Assembly: GCA_900547405.1 (NCBI GenBank)
Contig: URGL01000020.1
Coordinates: 1-33,701, forward strand
Reading direction: 5' to 3'
From: an uncultured Eubacteriales bacterium
GTDB taxonomy: Bacteria; Bacillota; Clostridia; Oscillospirales; Oscillospiraceae
DNA length: 33,701 nucleotides
Within the stretch, counting starts at the first letter, position 1. Every line of letters starts with the position of its first letter. Below, piece after piece: positions 7,239-15,021 of this stretch. The translations under genes were made by a program, and so were the position numbers. Below the pieces are notes generated by a model, which saw only the letters and a list, made by a program, of their open reading frames with translations, searched no databases and had not been told where the DNA came from.

Positions 7239-7319
7239 CGTAGGGGCGGCTATCAGTCGCCCGCCAACCTCCCGGGCCTGAGCCTTTGGCCTTTCGGGGG
7301 GCTATTAGCCGCCCCTAGG
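7239..7319. repeat. Dispersed repeat related to family B
   Basis: The ends TAGGGGCGGCTA (7241-7252) and TAGCCGCCCCTA (7306-7317) are perfect inverted repeats, and the left end begins CGTAGGGG as do family B elements at 8523, 11348 and 21787. Each end can itself fold (for example GGCGGCTATCAGTCGCC). It is non-coding and lies between divergent genes. Confidence 0.6.
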
Positions 7320-7349
7320 GGATATGCTTGGATTTTTTGCATTTTTTTA

Positions 7350-7378
7350 TTGCGTTTTTCTCATTTTGAAGATATAAT
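7350..7378 (+). promoter_or_regulatory. Promoter of the asparaginase gene
   Basis: TTGCGT (7350-7355) and TATAAT (7373-7378) are separated by 17 bases. Transcription would start about 35 bases before the ATG at 7420. Confidence 0.75.
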
Positions 7379-7419
7379 GTTCACTAGCATATTATTGGTT
7401 ACAGGAGCGTCAGAAGGCC

Positions 7420-8457
7420 ATGACAAAAAAGAATATCCTGCTGCTGACCACCGGCGGCACCATTGCCTGCGCGCCGGGAAGCGAGGGGCTGGAGCCTCAG
7501 AAGGGGCAGATCCTGGAGCGGGAGCTGGAGCGGCTGCGGAGCTTCTACGACATTACGGTAAAGGACATCATCTGCCTGGATTCCTCCAACATTACCCCGG
7601 AGCAGTGGCAGCTCATTGCCCGGAGCGTCTTTGAAAATAAGGACCGCTTCGACGGGATCGTCATCTCCCACGGCACGGATACCATGGCCTATACCGCCTC
7701 CGCGGTGACCTTCATGCTTCCGAATATCTCTGTGCCCGTGGTCTTTACGGGCTCCCAGCTGCCCCTGACCGAGCTGCTGTCCGATGGGCCGGCCAATCTG
7801 CGCACGGCCTTTGCCATGGCGGCTTCGGAAACACCGGGGGTGTTTCTGGCCTTCGACCGGAAGGTCATGCTGGGCTGCCGGGCGGTGAAGGTACGGGCCT
7901 CCGGCTTTTCCGCCTTCGAGAGCATCAATGCCCACTATGCGGCTACCGTCAGCACCCAGGGCCTGAGGGTGGACCGGGAAGTGGTCCCCAAGGCTTTGGG
8001 CCCGGCGGAATTGAAGGATTCCCTCTGCCGGGAGGTGTTTCTGCTGAAGCTGACTCCGGGGCTGAACCCTGCCGTCTTCGATATGCTGGCGGCCATGGGC
8101 TACAAGGGCATCGTCATCGAGGCCTTTGGCTTAGGCGGTGTCAACGTGCTCCACAAGGGCCTGCGGGGTATCCGCCGGGCGGTGGAGGACGGGGTCTCGG
8201 TGGTGGTCACCACCCAGTGCCTCTACGACAGCGCCGACCTGGGAGTCTACCAGGTGGGCAAGAAGCTCCTGGAGCTGGGGGTCATTCAGGGAAAGGACAT
8301 GACCTCTGAGGCCGCCTACACCAAGCTCATGTGGGGCCTGGGCCAGGGCCTTACGCCCCAGGGCATTGCCGAGCTCTTCGAAACGGATTTGGCTGGGGAA
8401 ATTACTCTGGGCAAAAGCCCTCTCCTGCTTGGAGAGGGTGGCACGGCGAAGCCGTGA
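7420..8457 (+). CDS. ansA: L-asparaginase, type I-like
   Basis: This 345-residue cytoplasmic enzyme hydrolyses asparagine to aspartate and ammonia. Both signature motifs are present: TGGTIA (11-16) and HGTDTM (84-89), giving the two catalytic threonines. No signal peptide is visible, which fits the cytoplasmic type I class. The ribosome site is modest (AGGAG 12 bases, or GAAGG 2 bases, before the ATG). The natural C-terminus seems to lie near GEITLGK. The last 13 codons and the stop fall inside a family A repeat (8417-8520), giving the tail SPLLLGEGGTAKP. The gene has its own promoter. The pyrophosphatase gene follows after the repeats. Confidence 0.93.
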   Translation: MTKKNILLLTTGGTIACAPGSEGLEPQKGQILERELERLRSFYDITVKDIICLDSSNITPEQWQLIARSVFENKDRFDGIVISHGTDTMAYTASAVTFMLPNISVPVVFTGSQLPLTELLSDGPANLRTAFAMAASETPGVFLAFDRKVMLGCRAVKVRASGFSAFESINAHYAATVSTQGLRVDREVVPKALGPAELKDSLCREVFLLKLTPGLNPAVFDMLAAMGYKGIVIEAFGLGGVNVLHKGLRGIRRAVEDGVSVVVTTQCLYDSADLGVYQVGKKLLELGVIQGKDMTSEAAYTKLMWGLGQGLTPQGIAELFETDLAGEITLGKSPLLLGEGGTAKP

Positions 8458-8520
8458 CGGGTGTGGAGCGGGGCCCAAGGAAGTCCAGGACGGTCCCCGA
8501 TGAATGGAAAAAGGTTCCCG
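8417..8520 (+). repeat. Family A repeat, copy 1
   Basis: It begins with a hairpin CCCTCTCC (8418-8425), loop TGCTT, GGAGAGGG (8431-8438). A second hairpin CACGGC-GAA-GCCGTG, containing GCGAAGC, follows, then the family string ACGGGTGTGG. The element overlaps the 3' end of the asparaginase gene and is joined directly to family B copy 1. Confidence 0.8.
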
Positions 8521-8522
8521 CT

Positions 8523-8637
8523 CGCGTAGGGGGCGATGCCCACATCGCCCCGAGACCTTACGGGCGGAATCGGTAAGTACAAACGTACTACTCTGTTATC
8601 GCACCTTCGGGACGATGTGGGCATCGTCCCCTACGCG
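8523..8637. repeat. Family B repeat, copy 1 (115 bp)
   Basis: The ends CGCGTAGGGG and CCCCTACGCG are inverted repeats, and each continues into a hairpin (GGCGATG-CCCA-CATCGCC on the left). The core (8555-8617) is the reverse complement of the core of copy 2 (11368-11430), so the two copies lie in opposite orientation. Together with family A this fills the gap between asparaginase and the pyrophosphatase. No gene is seen in it. Confidence 0.8.
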
Positions 8638-8672
8638 ATCTGTTTTTACGAATCAACCGAAAGGAGACAATC

Positions 8673-10286
8673 ATGGACCCTATTTATGTTACCGGGCATC
8701 GCAACCCGGATACAGATTCTATCGTGGCCGCTATGGCCTACGCCGCACTGCGCAGCGCCCTGGGAGACCGGGAGTATAAGCCCGCCTGCCTGGGCCGGGT
8801 GTCCGACGAGACCCAGCTGGTGCTGGACCGGTTCGGCTTCGAGGCCCCCAAGCGCATCACCAGCATGTACACCCAGGTCCAGGACCTGGACTACGATACC
8901 CCGCCGGTGCTGGATGCCAACGTCACCGTGGCCCAGGCCTGGAAGGTCTTCCAGGCCCAGACCAATATTTCCGCCCTGCCGGTGGCCAACGAGGACGGCA
9001 CCCTTTACGGTATGCTCTCCAAGGACTACATCGCCACCTACAACATGGACCTGATCGCCGGGGCCGAGCTGGCAGATGTGCCCCTCTTCAACGTGCTCTC
9101 CGTGCTGGAGGGCAAGGTCCTCAACGACGCCGGGGATGAGGTGGATACCATCTCCGGCAAGGTCACCATTGCCCTGCCCCAGAGCCGGGAGAGTCTGCTG
9201 TGGAGCCGGAAGGACTCCATCGTCTTCTGCGGCCATCAGCCGGATATGATCCGCCGGGCTCTGGAGATGAACGTCACCGCCCTGGTCCTGTGCCAGACGG
9301 AGCTGGACGAGGAGCTGCGCTCCCTTCCCACCACCACCTGCATCATCTCCACCCCCTACGCCGCCTACCGGGCCACCCGGATGATCTTCCAGTCCACCCC
9401 CATCGGCCGGATCTGCCGGAAGGACAATCTGGTCTGCTTCCACCTGGAGGACCGGGTGGACGATGTGAAGGAAACCGTACTGAAGCACAGAGAATCCAGC
9501 TATCCCATTCTGGACGGGGACGAGAAGATCGTAGGTCTTCTCAGCCGGTATCATCTGCTGCGGCCCCGCCGGAAGCGGGTGGTGCTGGTGGACCACAACG
9601 AAGCCGCCCAGTCTGTGCCTGGCCTGGAGGAGGCGGAGATCCTGGAGATCATCGACCACCACCGGCTGGCGGACATTCAGACCACCAACCCCATCTACGT
9701 CCGCAACGAGCCTGTGGGCTCCACCAATACCATCATTGCCGGTATGTATCAGGACCGGGGGCTCATGCCCTCCAAGGGTATGGCCGGTATGATGGCCGCG
9801 GCCATACTTTCCGATACCGTTATGTTCAAGTCCCCCACCTGCACGGAGCGGGACCACAAAATGGCGGAGCGGCTGGCCAGAATGGCAGACATCTCCCTGG
9901 ACGAGCTGGGCAAGGCTATCTTCTCCGGCTCCATCGGCGGCAAGAGCGCGGAGGAGCTCCTGTACACCGACTACAAAGAATTCCACATTGCCGGCCACGA
10001 TTTCGCCGTCAGCCAGATCACCTGTGTGGACAGCCCCAGTATGCTGGAGCGGAAGGAAGAGTTCCTGGACCTGATGCGAAAGAAGGCCAGGAAGGAAGAT
10101 CTGACTATGGTCATCCTCATGCTGACGGACGTTCTGCTGGAAGGCACCCAGCTCATCTACGTGGGCGACGACGACACCATCCAGCAGGCCTTCGGCGTTA
10201 CCCCCAAGGACGGCACCGTATTCCTGCCCAGGGTCATGAGCCGGAAGAAGCAGATCATCCCCATGCTCTCCGCTCTGTGGGGCTAA
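8673..10286 (+). CDS. ppaC: Manganese-dependent inorganic pyrophosphatase with CBS and DRTGG domains
   Basis: This 537-residue family II pyrophosphatase hydrolyses PPi to phosphate. The DHH domain is split. Its first part carries GHRNPDTDS (8-16), and after an inserted regulatory module the core resumes with VDHNE (306-310) and IDHH (327-330). The C-terminal DHHA2 domain holds SRKKQ (523-527). The insert contains one CBS repeat (about 73-125), a DRTGG-like region (about 180-245) and a second CBS repeat (about 246-298). In characterised clostridial CBS-pyrophosphatases this region binds adenine nucleotides and diadenosine polyphosphates to tune activity. An AAGGAG site precedes the ATG. holB follows after 4 bases. 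Confidence 0.95.
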   Translation: MDPIYVTGHRNPDTDSIVAAMAYAALRSALGDREYKPACLGRVSDETQLVLDRFGFEAPKRITSMYTQVQDLDYDTPPVLDANVTVAQAWKVFQAQTNISALPVANEDGTLYGMLSKDYIATYNMDLIAGAELADVPLFNVLSVLEGKVLNDAGDEVDTISGKVTIALPQSRESLLWSRKDSIVFCGHQPDMIRRALEMNVTALVLCQTELDEELRSLPTTTCIISTPYAAYRATRMIFQSTPIGRICRKDNLVCFHLEDRVDDVKETVLKHRESSYPILDGDEKIVGLLSRYHLLRPRRKRVVLVDHNEAAQSVPGLEEAEILEIIDHHRLADIQTTNPIYVRNEPVGSTNTIIAGMYQDRGLMPSKGMAGMMAAAILSDTVMFKSPTCTERDHKMAERLARMADISLDELGKAIFSGSIGGKSAEELLYTDYKEFHIAGHDFAVSQITCVDSPSMLERKEEFLDLMRKKARKEDLTMVILMLTDVLLEGTQLIYVGDDDTIQQAFGVTPKDGTVFLPRVMSRKKQIIPMLSALWG

Positions 10287-10290
10287 GACC

Positions 10291-11241
10291 ATGTTTCCAG
10301 GTCTGCTTGGCAACGAGCATATTCAAAAAAATCTGGAGGCGGCCCTCAGCAAGGGCCACATCTCCCACTTCTATCTGCTTTCCGGCCCGGAAGGCTCCGG
10401 AAAGCACACCCTGGCCCGGCTCCTGGCGGCGGCCATCCTGTGCAGCGGGGACCGGAAGCCCTGCCTCCACTGCACACCCTGCCGGAAGGTCATGGACGGC
10501 ACCCATCCGGACTTCATCACCGTAGACGACCCGGAGAAAAAGACCGTCCCCGTGGACCTGATCCGTCAGGCCCGGGCGGATATGTATATCCAGCCCAACG
10601 AGTCGGACCACAAGATCTATCTCTTCCCCCGGGCCCAGGACATGGGCATCCCGGGCCAGAACGCCCTGCTGAAGGTTCTGGAGGAGCCCCCCAAGTATGG
10701 GGTGTTCCTGCTGCTCACCACCAATCCGGAGGCGCTGCTTCCGACTGTCCGCTCCCGGTGTACGGAGCTGCGGATGCAGGCCCTGCCGGAAAGCCTTCTG
10801 AAGGCCAGGCTGGAGGAGGAATTTCCCGAGGCGGATGGCCTGAGTATCCAGGGGGCCATTGTCCGCAGCGGCGGCTTTCTGGGCCAGGCCAAGCAGCTCC
10901 TTTCCGAGGGGGCCCAGGTGCCCCAGGAGACCCGGAGCTTTGTGAATGCCGTCTGCAAAAAGGACGCTCTGCTGCTGACCCAGACCCTTGTGCCCATGGA
11001 AAAATGGAAGCGGGATGCCCTGACGGAGATCCTGAAGGACTGGATGAGCCTCATCGAAAGCGCCCTGGTCACCGCCTCCGGTGTCCAGGCCGTGTCCCCC
11101 ATGGCCCGGGCCCTGGCAAGCGCCAGGGAAAGCCGGGAATTATACAGCATGTACGAAACATTGAAAAAAGCCAGGGAGTATGCCCTGAGCAACGTGTCCC
11201 CGGCTGCCGTCTGCGGCTATCTATGCTGGGAGCTTCGATAA
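10291..11241 (+). CDS. holB: DNA polymerase III subunit delta prime
   Basis: This 316-residue AAA+ clamp-loader subunit works with DnaX (gamma/tau) and delta to load the beta clamp. The P-loop-like motif GPEGSGKHT is at 32-40, and a zinc-binding Cys set C51, C58, C61, C64 follows, as in clamp-loader ATPases. The segment NALLKVLEEPP matches the family's conserved region. It starts 4 bases after ppaC without a clear ribosome site of its own, suggesting translational coupling. Its stop at 11239-11241 abuts a family A repeat. The holB-yaaT order is conserved in Firmicutes. Confidence 0.94.
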   Translation: MFPGLLGNEHIQKNLEAALSKGHISHFYLLSGPEGSGKHTLARLLAAAILCSGDRKPCLHCTPCRKVMDGTHPDFITVDDPEKKTVPVDLIRQARADMYIQPNESDHKIYLFPRAQDMGIPGQNALLKVLEEPPKYGVFLLLTTNPEALLPTVRSRCTELRMQALPESLLKARLEEEFPEADGLSIQGAIVRSGGFLGQAKQLLSEGAQVPQETRSFVNAVCKKDALLLTQTLVPMEKWKRDALTEILKDWMSLIESALVTASGVQAVSPMARALASARESRELYSMYETLKKAREYALSNVSPAAVCGYLCWELR

Positions 11242-11345
11242 GCCCTCTCCTGCTTGGAGAGGGTGGACCGGCGAAGCCGGGCCGGGTGTGGAGGGGACCC
11301 CTGAAAGTCCAGGACGGGCCCCGATGAACAGGAAGAAGGTTCCCG
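11241..11345 (+). repeat. Family A repeat, copy 2
   Basis: CCCTCTCC (11243-11250), loop TGCTT, GGAGAGGG (11256-11263) is followed by CCGGC-GAA-GCCGG, again with GCGAAGC, and then CGGGTGTGGAG. It ends at GGTTCCCGCT, exactly the junction to family B seen in copy 1. It begins at the last base of the holB stop codon. Confidence 0.8.
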
Positions 11346-11347
11346 CT

Positions 11348-11462
11348 CGCGTAGGGGACGATGCCCTCATCGTCCCGAAGGTTCGACAACAGGGCGGTAC
11401 GTTTGTACCCACCGATTCCGCCCGTAAGGTCTCGGGGCGATGTGGGCATCGCCCCCTACGCG
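11348..11462. repeat. Family B repeat, copy 2 (115 bp, inverted relative to copy 1)
   Basis: It has the same CGCGTAGGGG/CCCCTACGCG ends and the same 115-bp length as copy 1. Its left end matches the reverse complement of copy 1's right end, and vice versa. Together with family A copy 2 it fills most of the 312-base gap between holB and yaaT. After it, a small CGCCGCG-TTAC-CGCGGCG hairpin (11516-11533) lies before the yaaT ribosome site. Confidence 0.8.
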
Positions 11463-11515
11463 TACCGGCAGCACCCTCGGAAGGTACAGAGGGCAGAAAC
11501 TTTTCTAACCAATCT

Positions 11516-11533
11516 CGCCGCGTTACCGCGGCG
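11516..11533 (+). promoter_or_regulatory. Small hairpin in the yaaT leader
   Basis: A perfect 7-bp stem CGCCGCG/CGCGGCG with loop TTAC ends about 9 bases before the AAGGAG ribosome site of yaaT. It may affect translation or mark an upstream processing point. No promoter was recognised between it and family B copy 2. Confidence 0.4.
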
Positions 11534-11553
11534 TCTAAAATAAGGAGAACATC

Positions 11554-12840
11554 ATGGAAGAACAAACCAAGCCCCAGGTCCGGGTAGTGGACATTCAGTT
11601 CCGCCCGGGGCAGAAGGTCTATTTTTTTGACCCGGGGAATCTGGCCCTCTCTCAGGGGGACCATGTGATCATAGATACCGCCCGGGGGGCGGAATTCGGC
11701 ATCTGCGCCTCCGGCATCCATGCCATCACCGAAAAAGAGGTGGTGGCTCCTCTGCGCCGGGTCCTGCGCAAGACCACCCCCCAGGATGAGCGGATCGTGG
11801 CAGAGAACCGGGCCAAGGAGAAGCGGGCGGAGCAGGCCTGTATGCAGAAGATCCAGACCCACGGCCTGGATATGCAGCTGGTCAGCGCCGAGTGCGCCTT
11901 TGACGGCAGCAAGATCCTCTTTTATTTCACGGCGGATGAGCGGGTGGATTTCCGGGAGCTGGTGAAGGATCTGGCCGGGATCTTCCACACCCGCATTGAG
12001 CTGCGCCAGATCGGTGTCCGGGATAAGGCCAAAATGGTTGGCGGCCTGGGCATCTGCGGCCGGCCCTTCTGCTGTGCCAGCTTCCTGGACGATTTCCAGC
12101 CCGTATCCATTAAAATGGCCAAGTCCCAGAACCTGAGCCTGAATCCCACAAAAATCTCCGGTACCTGCGGGCGGCTCATGTGCTGCCTCAAGTACGAGCA
12201 GGACACCTATGAGGCATTGATCCGCACCAGCCCCAAGCCGGAGTCCTTTGTAGATACCCCCGACGGACGGGGCACCGTTATGGAGGCGGATATCCTCCGC
12301 CAGCGGGTAAAGGTCCGGATGGAAAAGGATCCGGACACGGTGAATAGCTATGAGAACGAGGATGTGGCCGTTCTGCGCAGCGGCAAGGCCAAGAAGAACG
12401 ATGCCCCCATCCCCGCGGACCTGGCCCCCATCTCCGGCGGCAGCGGACCCAGGAAGAAAAAGGAAACATCCCAGGAGGATGCCATGGTCCTGGAGCCCAT
12501 CCGGTTCCGCTACTCCACCGAGTCTGTGGTAGACGAGGCCCCCAAGGCCGCCGAAGCCCCCCAGGCCGGGGAGCAGAAGGCCGAAGAGCCCAAGCCTCCC
12601 CGGCAGCGCCGTCAGGACCGGCCCCGTCGGCCCAGACCTCCCAGAGAGGACCAGGAAAAACCTGCCGGAAACCCCGCCGAAAAGCGGGAATACCGGGACA
12701 ACCGTCCCCCCCGCCAGCGCCGCCAGGAACGGCCCAAGGAGGAGCCCAACGCCAACGGCGGGCCTCAGCAGGCCAACCGTCCCCCTCGCCGCCGGAACAA
12801 CTACCGGGGGTACCGGAAACCCAATAAGCCTCAGGAATAG
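11554..12840 (+). CDS. yaaT: YaaT-like PSP1-domain protein (stage 0 sporulation family)
   Basis: This 428-residue protein carries the PSP1/YaaT domain over about residues 1-270. The diagnostic cysteines sit in GICGRPFCC (C168, C173, C174) and GTCGRLMCC (C205, C210, C211). In Bacillus subtilis YaaT forms the Y-complex with YlbF and YmcA, which binds an Fe-S cluster and promotes RNase Y-dependent mRNA maturation and sporulation phosphorelay activity. The C-terminal part (about 320-428) is a low-complexity Pro/Arg/Glu/Gln-rich tail with repeated PPRQRRQ-like units, absent from the roughly 275-residue Bacillus protein. AAGGAG precedes the ATG. A terminator follows the stop. Confidence 0.92.
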   Translation: MEEQTKPQVRVVDIQFRPGQKVYFFDPGNLALSQGDHVIIDTARGAEFGICASGIHAITEKEVVAPLRRVLRKTTPQDERIVAENRAKEKRAEQACMQKIQTHGLDMQLVSAECAFDGSKILFYFTADERVDFRELVKDLAGIFHTRIELRQIGVRDKAKMVGGLGICGRPFCCASFLDDFQPVSIKMAKSQNLSLNPTKISGTCGRLMCCLKYEQDTYEALIRTSPKPESFVDTPDGRGTVMEADILRQRVKVRMEKDPDTVNSYENEDVAVLRSGKAKKNDAPIPADLAPISGGSGPRKKKETSQEDAMVLEPIRFRYSTESVVDEAPKAAEAPQAGEQKAEEPKPPRQRRQDRPRRPRPPREDQEKPAGNPAEKREYRDNRPPRQRRQERPKEEPNANGGPQQANRPPRRRNNYRGYRKPNKPQE

Positions 12841-12894
12841 GGGAGACCCAGCCGGGGGAGACCGAACCTACGTGCTCCGAACCCGAAGCATAAC

Positions 12895-12935
12895 AATACC
12901 GCCGATCCCAAGAAAATGGGACCGGCGGTATTTTT
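12895..12935 (+). terminator. Rho-independent terminator after yaaT
   Basis: AATACCGCCG (12895-12904) pairs with CGGCGGTATT (12923-12932), with an inner TCCC/GGGA extension, followed by TTTTT. It lies exactly between convergent yaaT and the DUF4015 gene. Confidence 0.88.
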
Positions 12936-14020
12936 CAGCCCTGGTCTTCCTCTGCCGCGGCGTTGGCGGCCTTCATGGCTTCCAGGGTCTTGGCGGCGCT
13001 GAGGGGCCGCAGGACGCTGTATTTGTCAAACCGGGTGTCGTTGGTGGTGGCCAGGAATACGATCTGGGCCTCCTTGTCCGGCACGGTGGTCTGCTCTACG
13101 GCGGCGTCTACATTGGAGGCGTCGATGTTTTGCAGGTAGATCCGGGACCGGGCCCCCTCCGGCAGAGTCAATGTGGGGTCCGAGGTGCCGAAGGACAGGG
13201 TGAAGGTGCCCTTGTCGGAAGCGGTGCTGGTCAGAAGGTTGGTCATGGCGTTTTGCAGGGCCTCTGTCCGGTCCTTGTCGTAGACGATCTTATCCGTGTT
13301 GGGGAACTGGAAGTTGCTGAGGACCACCTCGTGGAAGCCCATGTTCTTCAGTTCCAGCACGGCGGAGGTGATCCAGCTCTGGACACCGGCAGAGGCCGGG
13401 TCCAGCCAGAAGCAGCCCTCGCCGTCCAGCCAAAGGCCTGCCCGGCTGGTCATGTAGATGCCGCTGGTCACGTTGGCGTTGCCGTACATATAGTCCTGGA
13501 AGGCGGAGACCCGGGCGATCATATAGTAGCCCTTGCTCTTGAGCTTCTGGACGAATTCATCCACCTGCTGGATGGGGGCGGAGGCGGATTTCACGGCGCC
13601 GGAAATGGAAGTGGAGTAGAAGAAGGTGCCGTAGCCCCCCTTCATGTCCACCAGGATGGGGGTGCCCGCCGGTACCACCGCCAGGTTGTCCATGGCCCCG
13701 GCCATGTCCTTGACCATGGTGGCGTAGTCTAAGTAGTAGCCGTTGATGGCCGTCAGGTCCTTGCTGATCTCCACGGCATCCAGGCCTTCGTTATAGAAGA
13801 TGGATACGCCGCCCTGGGCCGCGGGCTTCACGGCCTCTACCCCGGCAAAGCCTGCCGGGTCCGAGCCCATTTCCAGCCGGGCTCCGTCGGAGCTGTAGAC
13901 GATGTAGCGCTCCAGCCACACCACGCAGCAGAACCAGGCCACCAGAGTCACGGCCAGCACCGTCAGGAAGAAGGTGCCGAAAAACCGCAGACGGCGCTTG
14001 GTGCGAAAGGTCATTTTCAT
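12935..14020 (-). CDS. Membrane-anchored putative glycoside hydrolase (DUF4015-like)
   Basis: This 361-residue protein has a basic N-terminus and one signal-anchor helix (about 12-35), so the rest lies outside the membrane. The segment YIVYSSDGARL and the later repeated beta-alpha pattern with LVDMKGGYG match the DUF4015 putative glycosyl-hydrolase family, which has a TIM-barrel-like fold. An Ala/Glu-rich tail ends the protein. I chose the ATG at 14020 because it overlaps the prmA stop (ATGA) and has GGAGG 9 bases upstream. An open frame runs 11 codons further. It is co-transcribed with prmA. The substrate is unknown. A cell-wall or surface glycan is inference from location. Confidence 0.78.
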   Translation of the reverse strand: MKMTFRTKRRLRFFGTFFLTVLAVTLVAWFCCVVWLERYIVYSSDGARLEMGSDPAGFAGVEAVKPAAQGGVSIFYNEGLDAVEISKDLTAINGYYLDYATMVKDMAGAMDNLAVVPAGTPILVDMKGGYGTFFYSTSISGAVKSASAPIQQVDEFVQKLKSKGYYMIARVSAFQDYMYGNANVTSGIYMTSRAGLWLDGEGCFWLDPASAGVQSWITSAVLELKNMGFHEVVLSNFQFPNTDKIVYDKDRTEALQNAMTNLLTSTASDKGTFTLSFGTSDPTLTLPEGARSRIYLQNIDASNVDAAVEQTTVPDKEAQIVFLATTNDTRFDKYSVLRPLSAAKTLEAMKAANAAAEEDQG

Positions 14021-14958
14021 TTGCTGTTCCTCCGGGCGGTGACGCACCGCCATTCCTCCTTCTCCCGGATGGAGGCCACGGTGAGGCCCGCCGCCTCCAA
14101 AGCGGCAAGAACGTCTCCCAACCGGCTGTCCAGAATGCCGGAGAGGATCAGAAGGGTGTCATCCCCCAGAAAGTCCGGCAGAATGGGAGAAAGACCTATG
14201 ATCACGTCGGCTACAATGTTTACAAGGACAACATCGTAGGTCTTCTCGGAGAGCTGCTCCATCAGAGCCCTGTCCTCGGTGACGTTGCCGGTGAGGGCGG
14301 TGAAGCCGGGGGCGCGGAAACCGTTGTAGGCGGCGTTTTCCCGGGCGATGTCCTCGGCCTTGGGGTCGATGTCCACCCCGGTGGCCTCCGCCGCTCCAAG
14401 GCGCAGAGCGGTGATGGAGAGGATGCCGCTGCCGCTGCCAAGGTCCAGGCAGCGGGCGCCGGGAGTCAGATGCTCCTCCATGGCCTCCATGACCATCTGG
14501 GTAGAGGGGTGGGCCCCGGTGCCGAAGGTCAGGCCCGGGTCCAGGATCACCTTTTTCCGGTCCGTTTCATAGCTGTCCGCCAGCCAGTAGGGGAGGACCA
14601 CCAGAGTTTCGCCTACTTCCTGAGGGGGATAGTTGTCCTTCCAGCTTTCCTCCCAGTCGGTTTCCGGCAGGGGAGCGACGGTGATGGGCAGATGCTTTTC
14701 CTGGGCGAAGGCTTTCAGCACCGCCAGCCGGTCCTCCTGGCTGTCCTCCAGGTAGAGCTTCACCCGGCTGAGGCCCTGGAGCTTCTTTTCCAGGTCCTCG
14801 TCGATATAGTCCCAATATTCCCGGTTCTCCTCCAGGAAGGTCTCAAACTCCTGCTGATCCTCAATGCACAGATCCGCAAACCCCAGCCCCGTCAGGGCCG
14901 TCGCCAGGGAGTCTACGCTTCCCTGGGGCGTATTCAGGGTAATTTCCAGCCACGCCAT
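14017..14958 (-). CDS. prmA: Ribosomal protein L11 methyltransferase
   Basis: This 313-residue SAM-dependent enzyme trimethylates ribosomal protein L11. The N-terminal substrate-recognition domain (about 1-100) is followed by the methyltransferase fold with FGTGAHPST (145-153), SAM motif LDLGSGSG (171-178), acidic D195/D197 after motif II, and NIVAD (247-251). The ATG at 14958 has AAAGGAGG upstream. A longer open frame reaching 15159 would run through the promoter and is rejected. It overlaps the DUF4015 gene by 4 bases. The promoter (14993-15021) contains a DnaA-box-like sequence in its spacer. Confidence 0.95.
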   Translation of the reverse strand: MAWLEITLNTPQGSVDSLATALTGLGFADLCIEDQQEFETFLEENREYWDYIDEDLEKKLQGLSRVKLYLEDSQEDRLAVLKAFAQEKHLPITVAPLPETDWEESWKDNYPPQEVGETLVVLPYWLADSYETDRKKVILDPGLTFGTGAHPSTQMVMEAMEEHLTPGARCLDLGSGSGILSITALRLGAAEATGVDIDPKAEDIARENAAYNGFRAPGFTALTGNVTEDRALMEQLSEKTYDVVLVNIVADVIIGLSPILPDFLGDDTLLILSGILDSRLGDVLAALEAAGLTVASIREKEEWRCVTARRNSK

Positions 14959-14992
14959 GGCGGAATCCTCCTTTTCACAATACTTTTCGCCT

Positions 14993-15021
14993 ATTTTACA
15001 ACAAACTGTGGAAAAATACAA
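14993..15021 (-). promoter_or_regulatory. Probable promoter of prmA
   Basis: On the minus strand TTGTAT (15016-15021) and TAAAAT (14993-14998) are separated by 17 bases. The spacer contains TTTTCCACA (15007-15015), a DnaA-box-like 9-mer. Confidence 0.6.

Noticed and set aside
8316..8624. Open frames crossing the A-B repeats, also seen at 11069-11587 and 21601-22020
   Set aside because: They share peptides only because the DNA repeats are shared, in several frames and both strands, and lack ribosome sites. The repeats are non-coding.
8646..10313. A 555-codon open frame antisense to the pyrophosphatase gene
   Set aside because: It mirrors the real gene in a GC-rich region where antisense frames stay open, its translation is Gly/His/Val-rich without family motifs, and it has no ribosome site.
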